Shown in pieces: positions 41,131 through 50,302 of a stretch of DNA of 58,763 nt. The stretch comes from CAYQEU01 sp964532005 (lineage in GTDB: Bacteria > Patescibacteriota > Doudnabacteria > UBA920): NCBI GenBank assembly GCA_964532005.1, contig CAZHER010000007.1:1-58763 (forward strand), written 5' to 3'. Positions within the stretch are counted from its first letter, which is position 1. Each line of letters begins with the position of its first letter. Under the pieces are notes generated by a model. It did not search any database, was not told the DNA's origin, and saw only the letters and a program-made list of their open reading frames with translations. The translations under genes were made by a program, and so were the position numbers.

Positions 41131-42892
41131 ATTCTTGCGACTCAAACCCGCCAGCTTGGATATTCCATAACTTTTGGTAAGTGCCTGTTTTGGCTTTTAC
41201 CAACTCTTCGTGCTTGCCCTCTTCTATAACCTTGCCCTTATCCAAAACCAAAATACGATCCATTTGCATAATAGTAGAGAGCCTGTGGGCAATAACAATT
41301 GTGGTTTTTCCTTTCATCAAGTTTTTCAAGGCATCTTGAATATAAAATTCGGATTCCGAATCCAGAGAAGATGTCGCCTCATCCAAAATTAAAATTGGCG
41401 CTTGCTTTAACAAAGCCCTGGCAATGGCCACGCGCTGGCGTTCGCCACCGGAAAGCTTTACCCCTCGCTCCCCGACCATGGTTGCATACCCATCGGCAAA
41501 CCCACTGACGAATTCATGACAATGCGCTAGCTTAGCAACTGCAATAACCTCTTCGTCAGTCGCACTTGGCCTGGCATAGCGAATATTTTCCATAATTGGA
41601 CGGTGAAACAAAATGGGGTCCTGTGGCACCATTGCAATTTGACTCCGCACACTCTCTTGGGTGAATCGAGAAATATCTTGTCCGTCGATCAAAATCTGTC
41701 CGCCTGTTAAATCGTAAAAACGGAGAAGCAGTTTAACTACTGTTGATTTTCCACCACCCGAAGTTCCCACCAAAGCAGTTTTTTGACCGGCGGGAATTTT
41801 GAGATTGAAATTACTAAAAATTTCCTTATTGCTCTTGTAATTAAAGGTTGTTTGTCTGAATTCAATTTCGCCCTTTGTAATTTTAATATCTTCCGCGCCG
41901 GCCATATTGACCACCCCGTGCGGCTTCACCAAAATTTCAGTCATCTCATTGGCATCGGCAATTGCTTCATATAAGTTGCGGATATGCCTTCCGACATGCC
42001 ACAAGTTGTCAAAAATTTGCCACATATAGCCTTGTAGCAAAGCCAAATCCCCAACCGTAAATACTCCGGACTTCCAGTAATTAACCCCGATCCAAAGTAT
42101 CATAACTTCCAACGCCACCATAAAAAACCCTTGGATCGCCTCAGCCAATGAGCCTAAATCCCACGTCCACTTTTGGATAACATTCCATCTTTCAGTAATG
42201 CGTGCAAAAATTCTGTATTCCTGCCTTAAAGTTGCAAACATTTTCAAATTAATATTATTGGTAATGGTGTCGGCCAACTGTCCTGTAATCTCAGTGTCCA
42301 TGGCAGACCTTTGCACGTCGTACTTTAACTTATACAAGGAAAACAAATAGTTAAAGGAAATAAACAAAACCGCCCATCCGAAAACCAGCAATCCTATTTT
42401 CCAAGAATAGAAAAACAGCACCACTATTATGAGGAAAACACGCAACACCAGCACCCGGCCCAAATCGAAACAAACCTGGTCAGCAATCTGTTCAAAGGAT
42501 CTGGGGTACCGACGGATTTTCGCTACCAAACTCCCCACAAAGCTATCGGTGAAAAATTGATAGGAGTGGTCATGGACATACAGATAGCATGTGTTTAACA
42601 GGTCGGCCATCACGCGGGGCTGGAACCTATTATTTACATATGTGACCAAGCGCCATATGGTCCAGTTGGCAATACTTAAACCGGCAAATACCAAAATTGC
42701 ATTACGCAAGTTTGGCAGCATGTCCAAATCCTGGGTTGCTAGGGTGTCAAACAAATATTTGTACACAAAAGGAAACGCCAGTTCTATCACTGCTGATGTT
42801 AAAACACCAGTGAGCACTAAGAGAAAACGACTCTTGTAGCGCCGGACATGTTGCCAGTATATTCTTAATGTTTGCTTGGTTAAAACTTGCAT
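41129..42892 (-). CDS. ABC transporter, fused permease and ATPase (exporter type)
   Basis: The protein has 587 residues. Six transmembrane helices (about 20-310) are followed by an ATPase domain with Walker A (GTSGGGKSTVVKLL), Q-loop (AMVPQDPILFH), signature (KLSGGERQRVAIARAL), Walker B (ILILDEATSSLD) and the H-loop (IVIAHRLSTI). It would work as a homodimeric half-transporter for lipids, peptides or drugs; the cargo is not predictable. The start has no visible Shine-Dalgarno. Confidence 0.93.
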   Translation of the reverse strand: MQVLTKQTLRIYWQHVRRYKSRFLLVLTGVLTSAVIELAFPFVYKYLFDTLATQDLDMLPNLRNAILVFAGLSIANWTIWRLVTYVNNRFQPRVMADLLNTCYLYVHDHSYQFFTDSFVGSLVAKIRRYPRSFEQIADQVCFDLGRVLVLRVFLIIVVLFFYSWKIGLLVFGWAVLFISFNYLFSLYKLKYDVQRSAMDTEITGQLADTITNNINLKMFATLRQEYRIFARITERWNVIQKWTWDLGSLAEAIQGFFMVALEVMILWIGVNYWKSGVFTVGDLALLQGYMWQIFDNLWHVGRHIRNLYEAIADANEMTEILVKPHGVVNMAGAEDIKITKGEIEFRQTTFNYKSNKEIFSNFNLKIPAGQKTALVGTSGGGKSTVVKLLLRFYDLTGGQILIDGQDISRFTQESVRSQIAMVPQDPILFHRPIMENIRYARPSATDEEVIAVAKLAHCHEFVSGFADGYATMVGERGVKLSGGERQRVAIARALLKQAPILILDEATSSLDSESEFYIQDALKNLMKGKTTIVIAHRLSTIMQMDRILVLDKGKVIEEGKHEELVKAKTGTYQKLWNIQAGGFESQE

Positions 42893-42976
42893 CTATTTCT
42901 TAATTTATTTTAGCACGACTTACTAAACAGTAAATTTATCTTGGCTTCGCCAGAACAGTTCTGCTATACTACTGCC

Positions 42977-43528
42977 ATGAAACTCATAGTCGGCTTGGGG
43001 AACCCAGGAAAAAAATATGAACTTACGCGACACAATGCGGGCTTTTTGGCGCTTGATAATTTTTTGACCGCTGAAGCTCAAGTTGATCCAGAACTAATAT
43101 GGAGCAATGACCCGGTAGCTCGAACAGTAAACTTGACTATGGGGGAACAAAAAATTTTGTTTGCCAAGCCTCAAACTTTTATGAACAATTCTGGTGAGGC
43201 TGTATCCAAACTGGCCAACTTTTACAAAATAGAGATCCAAAAAGACCTTTTGGTTGTCCAGGATGAAATAGATCTTCCGGTTGGAACATTCAAGACTGCA
43301 GAAAACTCGTCTGCTGCGGGACACAATGGAATTTCCAATATTATTAATTTGCTCGGTACACAGCAGTTCTACAGAATTAGGATTGGGGTTGAATCCAGAG
43401 AAAACAAGCAGCACAAGCCGACCGACGCCTTTGTTTTAGAAAATTTTACAACCGAAGAGCTGAAACTGCTCCAAGAAAAGGTGTTTCCTGAAGTAAACCA
43501 AAAAATTAAGGAGTTCATCCACAAATAA
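42977..43528 (+). CDS. pth: Peptidyl-tRNA hydrolase
   Basis: The protein has 183 residues from MKLIVGLGNPGKKYELTRHNAGF, which has the catalytic His in RHNAGF and Asn in GLGNPG. Further motifs are FAKPQTFMNNSGEAV and VQDEIDLPVG. It frees tRNA from dropped-off peptidyl-tRNA. A longer frame exists upstream, but TGC-TATACT ends 6 bases before this ATG, so transcription starts at the ATG itself. Confidence 0.97.
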   Translation: MKLIVGLGNPGKKYELTRHNAGFLALDNFLTAEAQVDPELIWSNDPVARTVNLTMGEQKILFAKPQTFMNNSGEAVSKLANFYKIEIQKDLLVVQDEIDLPVGTFKTAENSSAAGHNGISNIINLLGTQQFYRIRIGVESRENKQHKPTDAFVLENFTTEELKLLQEKVFPEVNQKIKEFIHK

Positions 43529-43563
43529 ACCCCTCGCCATATAAATATAGACGAGGGGTTTTT
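43527..43563. terminator. Terminator between pth and the 43.6 kb RNA
   Basis: AAACCCCTCG / CGAGGGGTTT around a 15-base loop. T5 follows on the plus strand; the minus-strand tail is weaker (TTTATTT). Confidence 0.8.
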
Positions 43564-43719
43564 AAATTTGTATCAACTACCCCACCTACAAGTGAAAGAT
43601 CCAAGACAAACGTCTTAAAATCTTTACTTGACTGCTACTAGCAAGTAATAGGAGGGATGATACCTGCTTTCGCAACTTGTAAGTAGGGTAGTTGGCGCAA
43701 AAGTTGTAAATCTACTGTA
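43564..43719 (-). ncRNA. Structured small RNA gene, family not recognised
   Basis: A perfect promoter, a fold and a terminator frame a 156-base region without a reading frame. A 20-position closing helix joins 43574-43593 (CAACTACCCCACCTACAAGT) with 43675-43694, with only two non-Watson-Crick pairs. Inside, on the minus strand, are a GC-GAAA-GC mini-hairpin, TTACTTG / CAAGTAA, and AAAGAT / ATCTTT enclosing AAGAC-GTTT-GTCTT. The size is near that of 6S RNA, but the branched fold is not the simple 6S rod. tmRNA, SRP and RNase P signatures are missing. dprA and pth both point away from the transcript. Confidence 0.7.
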
Positions 43720-43725
43720 TCTATA

Positions 43726-43754
43726 ATTATACACCTAAATTGCCTTTTTGTCAA
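43726..43754 (-). promoter_or_regulatory. Consensus promoter of the 43.6 kb RNA
   Basis: TTGACA (43749-43754), 17-base spacer, TATAAT (43726-43731) on the minus strand: both boxes are perfect. Start near 43719. Confidence 0.85.
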
Positions 43755-43793
43755 GTGAGCTTTATCTTTAAAATCAATATTAACCTATAAATA

Positions 43794-44903
43794 ATGGAGG
43801 ATTTATCATTTTTACATTACCTTAATCTCCTGCCTGAACTAGGTCCTCAGAACTTATGGAAAATAAAAAATAGTTTTGAGGAGTTCAGAAAAATTTTACA
43901 CGCAGAACCAAAACAACTACTCCGTGCCGGGCTTGCACAAAAAACTGTCTCTGCTCTGCTAAACCATTGCAGACAGCCTATGCTAGAAAAAACTGTTAGC
44001 TTAGAGATGCAAAAGCTGAAACACTTGAAAATCCAAGCTTACAGCTATGGAGAACCCCACTTTCCTACTCTGCTCTCGCATATTGCAGTTCCCCCACCAA
44101 TAATTTACTGTCGAGGAAAAATTTCTACTGCAAACGCAAACAATTGCATCGCTGTAGTTGGTAGTAGAAAAGCTACTAATTATGGGTTGGCAGCCACCGC
44201 AAGGATTGTAACAGAACTTTCTATTGCTGGGGTTACCGTAGTGTCGGGACTTGCTTTTGGCATTGATGCAGCAGCTCATAAATCAGCTTTGTTGAATAAC
44301 GGTCCGACTGTGGCGGTGCTGGCGGGAGGGGTAGATGACAATTCCATATATCCTCAATCCCATTACCAGTTAGCACGGAAAATTATTGAAACTGGCTGTA
44401 TCATTTCTGAACGACCGCCCAAAAGTCCAACCGTGCCTTTTTCGTTCCTGGCTCGCAACCGGATTATTGCAGGATTATGTCGTGGGGTATTAGTAGTTGA
44501 ATCTGCGGCTAAGAGCGGGGCACTAATGACAGCCCGATACGCACGCGACGAAAACAGAAATATTTATGCAACCCCTGGATCTATTTTCAATTTGTATAGT
44601 CAAGGCCCGAATGAACTTATTGCCCAGGGCGCTACTCTGACTGTTGATGCAAAAGGAATTCTCCAAGATTTAGGAATTGCCTTACAGCCTGTGGAAACCA
44701 GTGGGCAAAAATTAACCACGCATGAAAAACTAGTGCTACAATATATTAATAGCGAACCGGCTTCACCGGATAATATAATTGTTAAATTGCCGAGGACAAA
44801 TCCACTGAGCTCCGCCGCATGTATTAATATACTTACTGCACTGGAGCTTAAAGGGCTAATCCGGCGCAATGACACGGGCAAATATGCTCTCATCAAATAT
44901 TAA
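43794..44903 (+). CDS. dprA: DNA-processing protein DprA (Smf)
   Basis: The protein has 369 residues. A helical N-terminal domain precedes the Rossmann core (about 90-295): IAVVGSRKATNYGLAATA, VVSGLAFGIDAAAHKSAL, and PFSFLARNRIIAGLCRGVLV. A winged-helix DML1-like tail follows (about 305-369). DprA loads RecA on incoming single-stranded DNA during transformation, matching comEC in this genome. Starts MEDLSFLHYL; no strong Shine-Dalgarno. Confidence 0.96.
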   Translation: MEDLSFLHYLNLLPELGPQNLWKIKNSFEEFRKILHAEPKQLLRAGLAQKTVSALLNHCRQPMLEKTVSLEMQKLKHLKIQAYSYGEPHFPTLLSHIAVPPPIIYCRGKISTANANNCIAVVGSRKATNYGLAATARIVTELSIAGVTVVSGLAFGIDAAAHKSALLNNGPTVAVLAGGVDDNSIYPQSHYQLARKIIETGCIISERPPKSPTVPFSFLARNRIIAGLCRGVLVVESAAKSGALMTARYARDENRNIYATPGSIFNLYSQGPNELIAQGATLTVDAKGILQDLGIALQPVETSGQKLTTHEKLVLQYINSEPASPDNIIVKLPRTNPLSSAACINILTALELKGLIRRNDTGKYALIKY

Positions 44904-44912
44904 AAAGCGATT

Positions 44913-45038
44913 ATGAAAAAAATTTGGCAAATAATTTTAGTGATCATTTTTATTCTTGCTTTGGTTTTGGGAATAACTCGGTTCGATTCGCTAACAGGAG
45001 GTATTCAAACCAGCCAACAACCCGCAGACCAAAAGTAA
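44913..45038 (+). CDS. Small single-pass membrane protein, 41 residues
   Basis: The frame starts MKKIWQIILVIIFILALVLG: two Lys, one transmembrane helix, then a short polar tail ending TSQQPADQK. It starts 9 bases after dprA and is probably cotranscribed with it. The promoter of topA follows it directly. No family is recognised. Confidence 0.5.
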   Translation: MKKIWQIILVIIFILALVLGITRFDSLTGGIQTSQQPADQK

Positions 45039-45052
45039 TATTTGACAGTTTT

Positions 45053-45081
45053 ATTAAATACCAGTTAAAATCCGGTTTGTA
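45053..45081 (+). promoter_or_regulatory. Promoter of topA
   Basis: TTGACA near 45042, 17-base spacer, TTAAAA near 45065; a start about 20 bases before the topA ATG. The -35 box is perfect and the -10 box weak; the interval given is approximate. Confidence 0.45.
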
Positions 45082-45095
45082 TCTAAATTGAACAA

Positions 45096-47357
45096 ATGGC
45101 AAAAGACTTAATAATAGTAGAGTCCCCTACCAAGGCAAAAACAATTTCCAAATTTCTCGGCGCCAATTATATAGTGGAGGCCTCGTTTGGCCATGTCCGC
45201 GACCTGCCCAAAAGCAAGCTTTCGATTGACGTTGCCAACGACTTTGCTCCACATTACACAGTACCGGTAAAAGCCAAAGAGGTAATTGCCAAACTCAAAG
45301 CTGCTGCTGCCAAAGCAAACTCTATTATTCTGGCTACTGATGAAGATCGAGAAGGCGAAGCTATTTCTTGGCATTTAGTGCAGGCAATGGGCTTGAACAA
45401 TGAAGAAGAAATTGCCGGCGGCAAAGCTGATTCCAGAATAAAACGCATAGTTTTTCATGAAATTACCGAAACAGCAATTTCCCAGGCATTGGCGAATCCG
45501 CGCGATTTGGATCTACATCTAGTCGATGCTCAGCAAGCGCGTAGAGTACTGGATCGCTTAGTTGGCTATGAACTTTCCCCTTTTCTGTGGAGGAAAATTC
45601 GATACGGGCTATCTGCCGGGCGCGTGCAGTCTGTAGCAGTAAGGTTGGTTGTTGAACGAGAAAGGGAAATAGAAAAATTCAACGCCCAAGAATACTGGTC
45701 TATAGAAGCTTTGCTGTCTAAAACTGCTGGGGGAACAAAGTTTAAAGCCAAGCTAAATAAAGCGAACGGAAAAGCTGTTGGCAAAATGGAGATCGCAAAT
45801 GAAGCGGCTGCTATCAAAATTACCGATGATCTAAAAGGTGCGGAATACAAAATAGCGGAAATCGCAAAAAAGGAAGTAAAACGCAACCCTTCTCCTCCGT
45901 TTACAACCTCTACCTTGCAGCAGGAGGCGGCACGCAAACTTGGATTCTCTGCCAAGCAGACCATGGTCGTAGCACAACAGTTATACGAACGCGGGTATAT
46001 TACTTATATGCGTACCGATAGTTTGAATTTGGCACAGTCCGCTCTAGAGCAGGCGCAACAAATAATTGAACAGGAATATGGAAAACAGTATTCCCTTTCC
46101 GAACCAAGGAGATACACCACGAAGAGCAAGGGTGCGCAAGAAGCGCACGAAGCAATTCGTCCAAGCGATCTTTCCAAAACCCCAGAGATCCTGTCTAAGG
46201 AGTTAGAGAGAAGCCAAATGCGAGTTTATTCTTTGATATGGAAACGGACCATTGCATCCCAAATGGCACAAGCTGTATTTGACCAAACAGCCGTAGATAT
46301 CACTGCGGGTGATTACGGATTCCGGGCAAACGGTCAGGTTATAAAGTTTGATGGGTTTGTCCGAGCCTATACAGAAGGTCAGGATGAAACTTCTGAAGAT
46401 GAAGCCGAAGGAGCATTGCCTGAACTCGAAGTCGGCCACATTTTGAAACTGCATGAACTTTCACCTTTGCAACACTTCACCGAACCCCCTCCGCGCTATA
46501 CTGACGCTACTTTAATTAAAGCTTTGGAATCTGCGGGTGTTGGGCGTCCTTCAACATACGCACCAACTTTAGCAACAATCCAAGAGCGGGACTATGTTGA
46601 AAAGGAAGATAAAAAATATAAACCTACTGAAGTCGGTGTATTGGTAACCGATATGCTAGTAGAAAATTTTCCAGAGATTGTGGATATAAATTTTACTTCT
46701 CACATAGAAGAACAATTTGATGAAATTGCCGAAGGTAAATTGGAATGGGTACCAGTTATTAAGGAATTTTATACTCCGTTTAAAAAACACCTAACGGAGC
46801 GAGAAGCCCTGGTTGAAAAACAGATTGAGGTTTCTGAAACCCCTTGTCCCCACTGCGGCAAGCCAATGTTAATTAAGTTTGGACGCATGGGTAAATTCCT
46901 TGCTTGTCCGGAAGAAGGGAGTAAGGTAACCCAGCCAATGCCCGAGGAGGCAGCTAAAATTGCCGAACTTACTGAAAAAACTAAAGGCGAAAAATGCCCG
47001 ATCTGTAATAAGCCGATGGAAGTAAAACGAGGCCGATTTGGATTCTTTCTGGGTTGTACGGACTATCCCGCTTGTAAAGGTATTTCCAAAATCTGGAACA
47101 AAACCGGTTTTAAGTGTCCGGAATGTTTAGTTTCCGCGGAACGAAAAGAAAAGCCCGGCGATATTGTAGAGAAAAAATCCCGCGGGCGGGGCAAGCCTTT
47201 CTACGCTTGTACCAAATTCCCCGATTGTACCTTAGTCATAAATAAAAAACCGGAAAGCCAAGAAGAGCTGGATACATTGTGGAAAAATTGGAAAGAAAAT
47301 CCGCCAAAGTCAAAAACAGAAACCAAAAAATCAGGAAAAAGGAAAACCGCCGAATAA
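45096..47357 (+). CDS. topA: DNA topoisomerase I
   Basis: The protein has 753 residues. The Toprim domain opens the chain (LIIVESPTKAKTISKFLG, then ATDEDREGEAISWHL with the metal-binding DxDxE type set). The active-site Tyr is in RGYITYMRTDSLNLA. Three C-terminal zinc ribbons follow (CPHCGKPMLIKFGRMGKFLA, CPICNKPMEVKRGRFGFFLG, CPEC...FYACTKFPDCTL) before a Lys-rich end. It relaxes negative supercoils. Its stop codon lies within a terminator. Confidence 0.98.
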   Translation: MAKDLIIVESPTKAKTISKFLGANYIVEASFGHVRDLPKSKLSIDVANDFAPHYTVPVKAKEVIAKLKAAAAKANSIILATDEDREGEAISWHLVQAMGLNNEEEIAGGKADSRIKRIVFHEITETAISQALANPRDLDLHLVDAQQARRVLDRLVGYELSPFLWRKIRYGLSAGRVQSVAVRLVVEREREIEKFNAQEYWSIEALLSKTAGGTKFKAKLNKANGKAVGKMEIANEAAAIKITDDLKGAEYKIAEIAKKEVKRNPSPPFTTSTLQQEAARKLGFSAKQTMVVAQQLYERGYITYMRTDSLNLAQSALEQAQQIIEQEYGKQYSLSEPRRYTTKSKGAQEAHEAIRPSDLSKTPEILSKELERSQMRVYSLIWKRTIASQMAQAVFDQTAVDITAGDYGFRANGQVIKFDGFVRAYTEGQDETSEDEAEGALPELEVGHILKLHELSPLQHFTEPPPRYTDATLIKALESAGVGRPSTYAPTLATIQERDYVEKEDKKYKPTEVGVLVTDMLVENFPEIVDINFTSHIEEQFDEIAEGKLEWVPVIKEFYTPFKKHLTEREALVEKQIEVSETPCPHCGKPMLIKFGRMGKFLACPEEGSKVTQPMPEEAAKIAELTEKTKGEKCPICNKPMEVKRGRFGFFLGCTDYPACKGISKIWNKTGFKCPECLVSAERKEKPGDIVEKKSRGRGKPFYACTKFPDCTLVINKKPESQEELDTLWKNWKENPPKSKTETKKSGKRKTAE

Positions 47358-47372
47358 CACGGCGGTTTTTTC
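47343..47372. terminator. Terminator overlapping the end of topA
   Basis: AAAACCGCCG / CGGCGGTTTT around a 7-base loop that contains the topA stop codon; T6 follows on the plus strand. It is also at the end of the convergent oxidoreductase gene. Confidence 0.88.
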
Positions 47373-48595
47373 TAATCGTTTTTTGAATAAATCCGGCTTT
47401 GAAACCACAGAAGCTTTGCAGCGCGCCAACTTCCTATTAATTTTCGTAGATAAATAAACCAATAAAATTTTCTGCCGGCGATAGCTAATATTCCTTTAAT
47501 ATACAAATGGGGTGTAATGGCTATCCCCCACTTTCCGCCAAGAGGGATAACATAACCGAAATCCTTGCATCGATAATTGGCAGGCTTTTGATTTTTGCTA
47601 ATTGCTAAAATTGCCCAAGCAACATATTCGCCTTGGTCAATCGCTTGGGATGCAGTACCGGGCAAAGGCTTTCCATCGCTACCAATAAAACAGCTCTGGT
47701 CGCCTACGACAAATATGTCTTGGTGGCGCTGAACTTGAAAATATTCTGTTGTATTTATCCGCCCCCCTCTGTCTGTAGAAATATCTGGGGTAATAGGAAC
47801 GGTTACTGCTTTTACTCCGGCTGTCCAAAACAAAGCATCGTAATGAATTCTCTCTCCGGTATTAAACTCAATAAAACTTTCTATCACGTTGGTAATTAAA
47901 GACTTGGTTTGCACCCGTACTCTCAACTCATCTAAACGCTGAAAAGTATCGCGGGAAACTTGTGAAGGCAGTCCGGGCATGAGTTGCGGTGAACCTTCGA
48001 CAATTAATAGATCGAGCAGTTCTCTAGGATAATTGTTTTTCCAAGCAAGAAAGTCTAACAAGCCGGCCAATTCTGCTGCCAATTCAACTCCTGCAAAACT
48101 GCCGCCGGCAATAACAATTTGGATCTTGTTCCGTTTTGAAGAGAGCCTGCCTTCTTCAACCAAAAACTGGACTTTGTTGCGTATAGACAGAGCGTCATGC
48201 AACGTTTTTAAGCTAATGGCATGTTGTTCTGCACCCGGTATACCGTAATAGTTTGATGATGAGCCTAGAGCTAAAACCAAATAATCGAATTTGAGCTTGG
48301 AATTCTCCAACTGAACGGTTTTGGTTTTAGCATCCACTGAAACAACTTTTTCCTGCAAAAATTGAATTTTGGTCCCGGCAATGGCTTGAGCAATTGGAAT
48401 CGATACGCTACCAGCGATATCCGTCATTCTGGCGACCTCTTCGTCACTGGAAGCAACCTCATACAAAAATGCATGAAGTGAATGATGGGCCGACTGATCA
48501 ACCAAGGTAATGGAAGCATTCGGCATAATTTTCGAGAGCTGCAAAGCGCAACTTAAACCGCCAAAACCGCTGCCGCAAATTACAATTTGTTTCAT
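47372..48595 (-). CDS. Type II NADH dehydrogenase-like FAD oxidoreductase
   Basis: The protein has 407 residues. The FAD-binding loop is IVICGSGFGGLSCALQL and the NAD(P)H loop is IQIVIAGGSFAGVELAAELA. The second FAD contact is QDIFVVGDQSCF. The C-terminal part has the membrane-associating helix pattern (FYWFIYLRKLIGSWRAAKLL) of NDH-2 enzymes, which pass electrons from NADH to quinone. No other respiratory gene is in the window, so the acceptor is open. Confidence 0.88.
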   Translation of the reverse strand: MKQIVICGSGFGGLSCALQLSKIMPNASITLVDQSAHHSLHAFLYEVASSDEEVARMTDIAGSVSIPIAQAIAGTKIQFLQEKVVSVDAKTKTVQLENSKLKFDYLVLALGSSSNYYGIPGAEQHAISLKTLHDALSIRNKVQFLVEEGRLSSKRNKIQIVIAGGSFAGVELAAELAGLLDFLAWKNNYPRELLDLLIVEGSPQLMPGLPSQVSRDTFQRLDELRVRVQTKSLITNVIESFIEFNTGERIHYDALFWTAGVKAVTVPITPDISTDRGGRINTTEYFQVQRHQDIFVVGDQSCFIGSDGKPLPGTASQAIDQGEYVAWAILAISKNQKPANYRCKDFGYVIPLGGKWGIAITPHLYIKGILAIAGRKFYWFIYLRKLIGSWRAAKLLWFQSRIYSKND

Positions 48596-48686
48596 AAAGG
48601 TTTGTTTTATTTATTATAACAGAGGCGGACTTGAAAAAAAACGTCGAATACGCTAATATACGCTAGTTATCTATATATACTTGTCT

Positions 48687-48762
48687 GGGTCGGTAGCTCA
48701 GTCGGTAGAGCAGTGGCCTTTTAAGCCATTTGTCGTGGGTTCGATCCCCACCCGACCCACCA
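48687..48762 (+). tRNA. tRNA-Lys (anticodon TTT)
   Basis: Acceptor GGGTCGG / CCGACCC, D arm GCTC / GAGC, anticodon loop CTTTTAA, T arm GTGGG-TTCGATC-CCCAC, discriminator A, and CCA encoded. A TTGAAA-N17-TAATAT promoter lies upstream near 48632-48660. Confidence 0.96.
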
Positions 48763-48765
48763 ACG

Positions 48766-48791
48766 AATAGTCCCAAAGAGGACTATTTTTT
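48766..48791 (+). terminator. Terminator of tRNA-Lys
   Basis: AATAGTCC / GGACTATT with a 6-base loop and a T6 run. Confidence 0.85.
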
Positions 48792-48822
48792 AAACCCATA
48801 ATTCATAGTGTATAATCAACAT

Positions 48823-49404
48823 ATGAAAATATTAATTTTTTTCACCATAATTATTGGACTTGTGGTTCCGACCGGAATTTCCCAAGCAGCTATTCCCGAT
48901 GCTGACAAAGACGGCTTGGCCGACTATGATGAAGCCATTTTCAAAACCAATGTCAATGATTTTGATACAGATGACGATGGGTATGGGGACGGTATTGAAG
49001 TACAACACGACTACGATCCAAATTCAGCTTCCGAACAAAAGCTTGAACGTCATATTGAAGTTAATCTGGCCACTCAACACATGAGCTGGAACATTGGTCC
49101 GTATATTATGAAAGTTGTAAGAATTTCCAGCGGCATAAAGGGCAAAGAAACTCCGAAAGGAACCTATACCGTCTTAGATAAGCTTCCGGTGGTAAACTAC
49201 CGGGGGGTAGATTACAATTACCCAAACACCAAGTGGAATCTGCGCTTTAAATGGTCTCCCCTTGGCAACTATTATATTCACGGTGCTTACTGGCACAACA
49301 ATTTTGGAAGGCCAATGAGTCACGGTTGTATTAATGTGTCATACAAAAATATGGAGCAGTTATACAATTGGGCTCGGGTTGGAACGATAATAAATATTTA
49401 CTAG
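48823..49404 (+). CDS. Secreted L,D-transpeptidase (YkuD) with calcium-binding repeat
   Basis: The protein has 193 residues from MKILIFFTII; a GTG 15 bases earlier lies on the promoter and is rejected. A signal peptide (1-22) is followed by Asp-rich loops (DADKDGLADYDE, DTDDDGYGDG) of the EF-hand/thrombospondin type 3 kind, then the YkuD domain (about 80-193) with HGAYWHNNFGRPMSHGCINV carrying the catalytic His and Cys. It makes 3-3 cross-links in peptidoglycan or attaches proteins to it. TATAAT ends 6 bases before the ATG, implying a leaderless mRNA. Confidence 0.9.
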   Translation: MKILIFFTIIIGLVVPTGISQAAIPDADKDGLADYDEAIFKTNVNDFDTDDDGYGDGIEVQHDYDPNSASEQKLERHIEVNLATQHMSWNIGPYIMKVVRISSGIKGKETPKGTYTVLDKLPVVNYRGVDYNYPNTKWNLRFKWSPLGNYYIHGAYWHNNFGRPMSHGCINVSYKNMEQLYNWARVGTIINIY

Positions 49405-49405
49405 T

Positions 49406-50302
49406 ATGCTACTGGCAACGTACGATCAACCATGGGATTTTGCCTTGTTGGACACAGGCAATGGCTACAGGCTGGAGCAGTGGGGAAAATTTCGACTCGC
49501 CAGACCAGATCCTCAAATAATTTGGGAACCGAGTTTACCAGTATCTGAATGGGAAAAAGCAAATGCTAAATTTGACGGCAAAAGTGAAAAACACCCATGG
49601 AAAACCAACTCTAGCTTCCCTGCGACCTGGGAAATCAATTTTAAATCAGCCAAGCTGAAAGCCCGACTAACCCCTTTTAAACACACGGGAATTTTTGCCG
49701 AGCAGTCTGCAAACTGGGATTGGATGGAACAGGTCTTGAGCCCTACAAAATTAGCGCAACAATGTTCGGTTCTAAACTTATTTGCATATACTGGCGCGGC
49801 AAGCGTAATTTTGTCCCAAGCCGGCCATTTTGTTACCCATGTTGATGCCAGCAAACCTGCCATTGGCTGGGCTAAGGAAAATCAAAAAATTAACAAGCTT
49901 GGTGTAAACTCAATTCGCTGGATTTTAGATGATGCCGCAAAATTTGTCCAACGCGAGCTGAAACGCGGCAAAACGTATGATGGAATTTTAATGGATCCTC
50001 CGGCTTTTGGACACTCGCCCACAGGAAAAACATGGAAGTTCAACAAAGATCTACCCCCTCTTCTACGCGACTGTATTAAACTGCTCTCTCCTCAGCCAAA
50101 ATTTCTGCTCATAAATGGCTATGCCACAAATTCTTCAGCAATATCTTTGAATAATATTCTGGAAGACTCCTTGAGTGGCAGACCGGAACTAAAAGGCAAA
50201 ATTGAATATGGCGAATTGTGTCTAAAACAAAAAAACCAGCGGACTATATCCACTGGAATATTCGCTCGCTGGTCTACTACATCTCGTGGCGCTCAGAAAT
50301 AA
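49406..50302 (+). CDS. RlmI/RlmK-type class I SAM-dependent methyltransferase
   Basis: The protein has 298 residues. The SAM site is CSVLNLFAYTGAASVILSQAG with HVDASKPAIGWAKEN; the catalytic motif is YDGILMDPPAFGH (DPPxF type). This resembles 23S rRNA methyltransferases such as RlmI and the C-terminal part of RlmKL. An N-terminal beta segment (YDQPWDFALLDTGNGYRLEQ) is typical of bacterial homologues. It starts 1 base after the transpeptidase gene and overlaps the convergent membrane protein by 26 bases. Confidence 0.85.
   Translation: MLLATYDQPWDFALLDTGNGYRLEQWGKFRLARPDPQIIWEPSLPVSEWEKANAKFDGKSEKHPWKTNSSFPATWEINFKSAKLKARLTPFKHTGIFAEQSANWDWMEQVLSPTKLAQQCSVLNLFAYTGAASVILSQAGHFVTHVDASKPAIGWAKENQKINKLGVNSIRWILDDAAKFVQRELKRGKTYDGILMDPPAFGHSPTGKTWKFNKDLPPLLRDCIKLLSPQPKFLLINGYATNSSAISLNNILEDSLSGRPELKGKIEYGELCLKQKNQRTISTGIFARWSTTSRGAQK

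Noticed and set aside
43564..43719. The palindromic region as a CRISPR repeat or transposon end
   Set aside because: There is only one closing inverted repeat, no spacer-repeat periodicity, no target duplication and no transposase.
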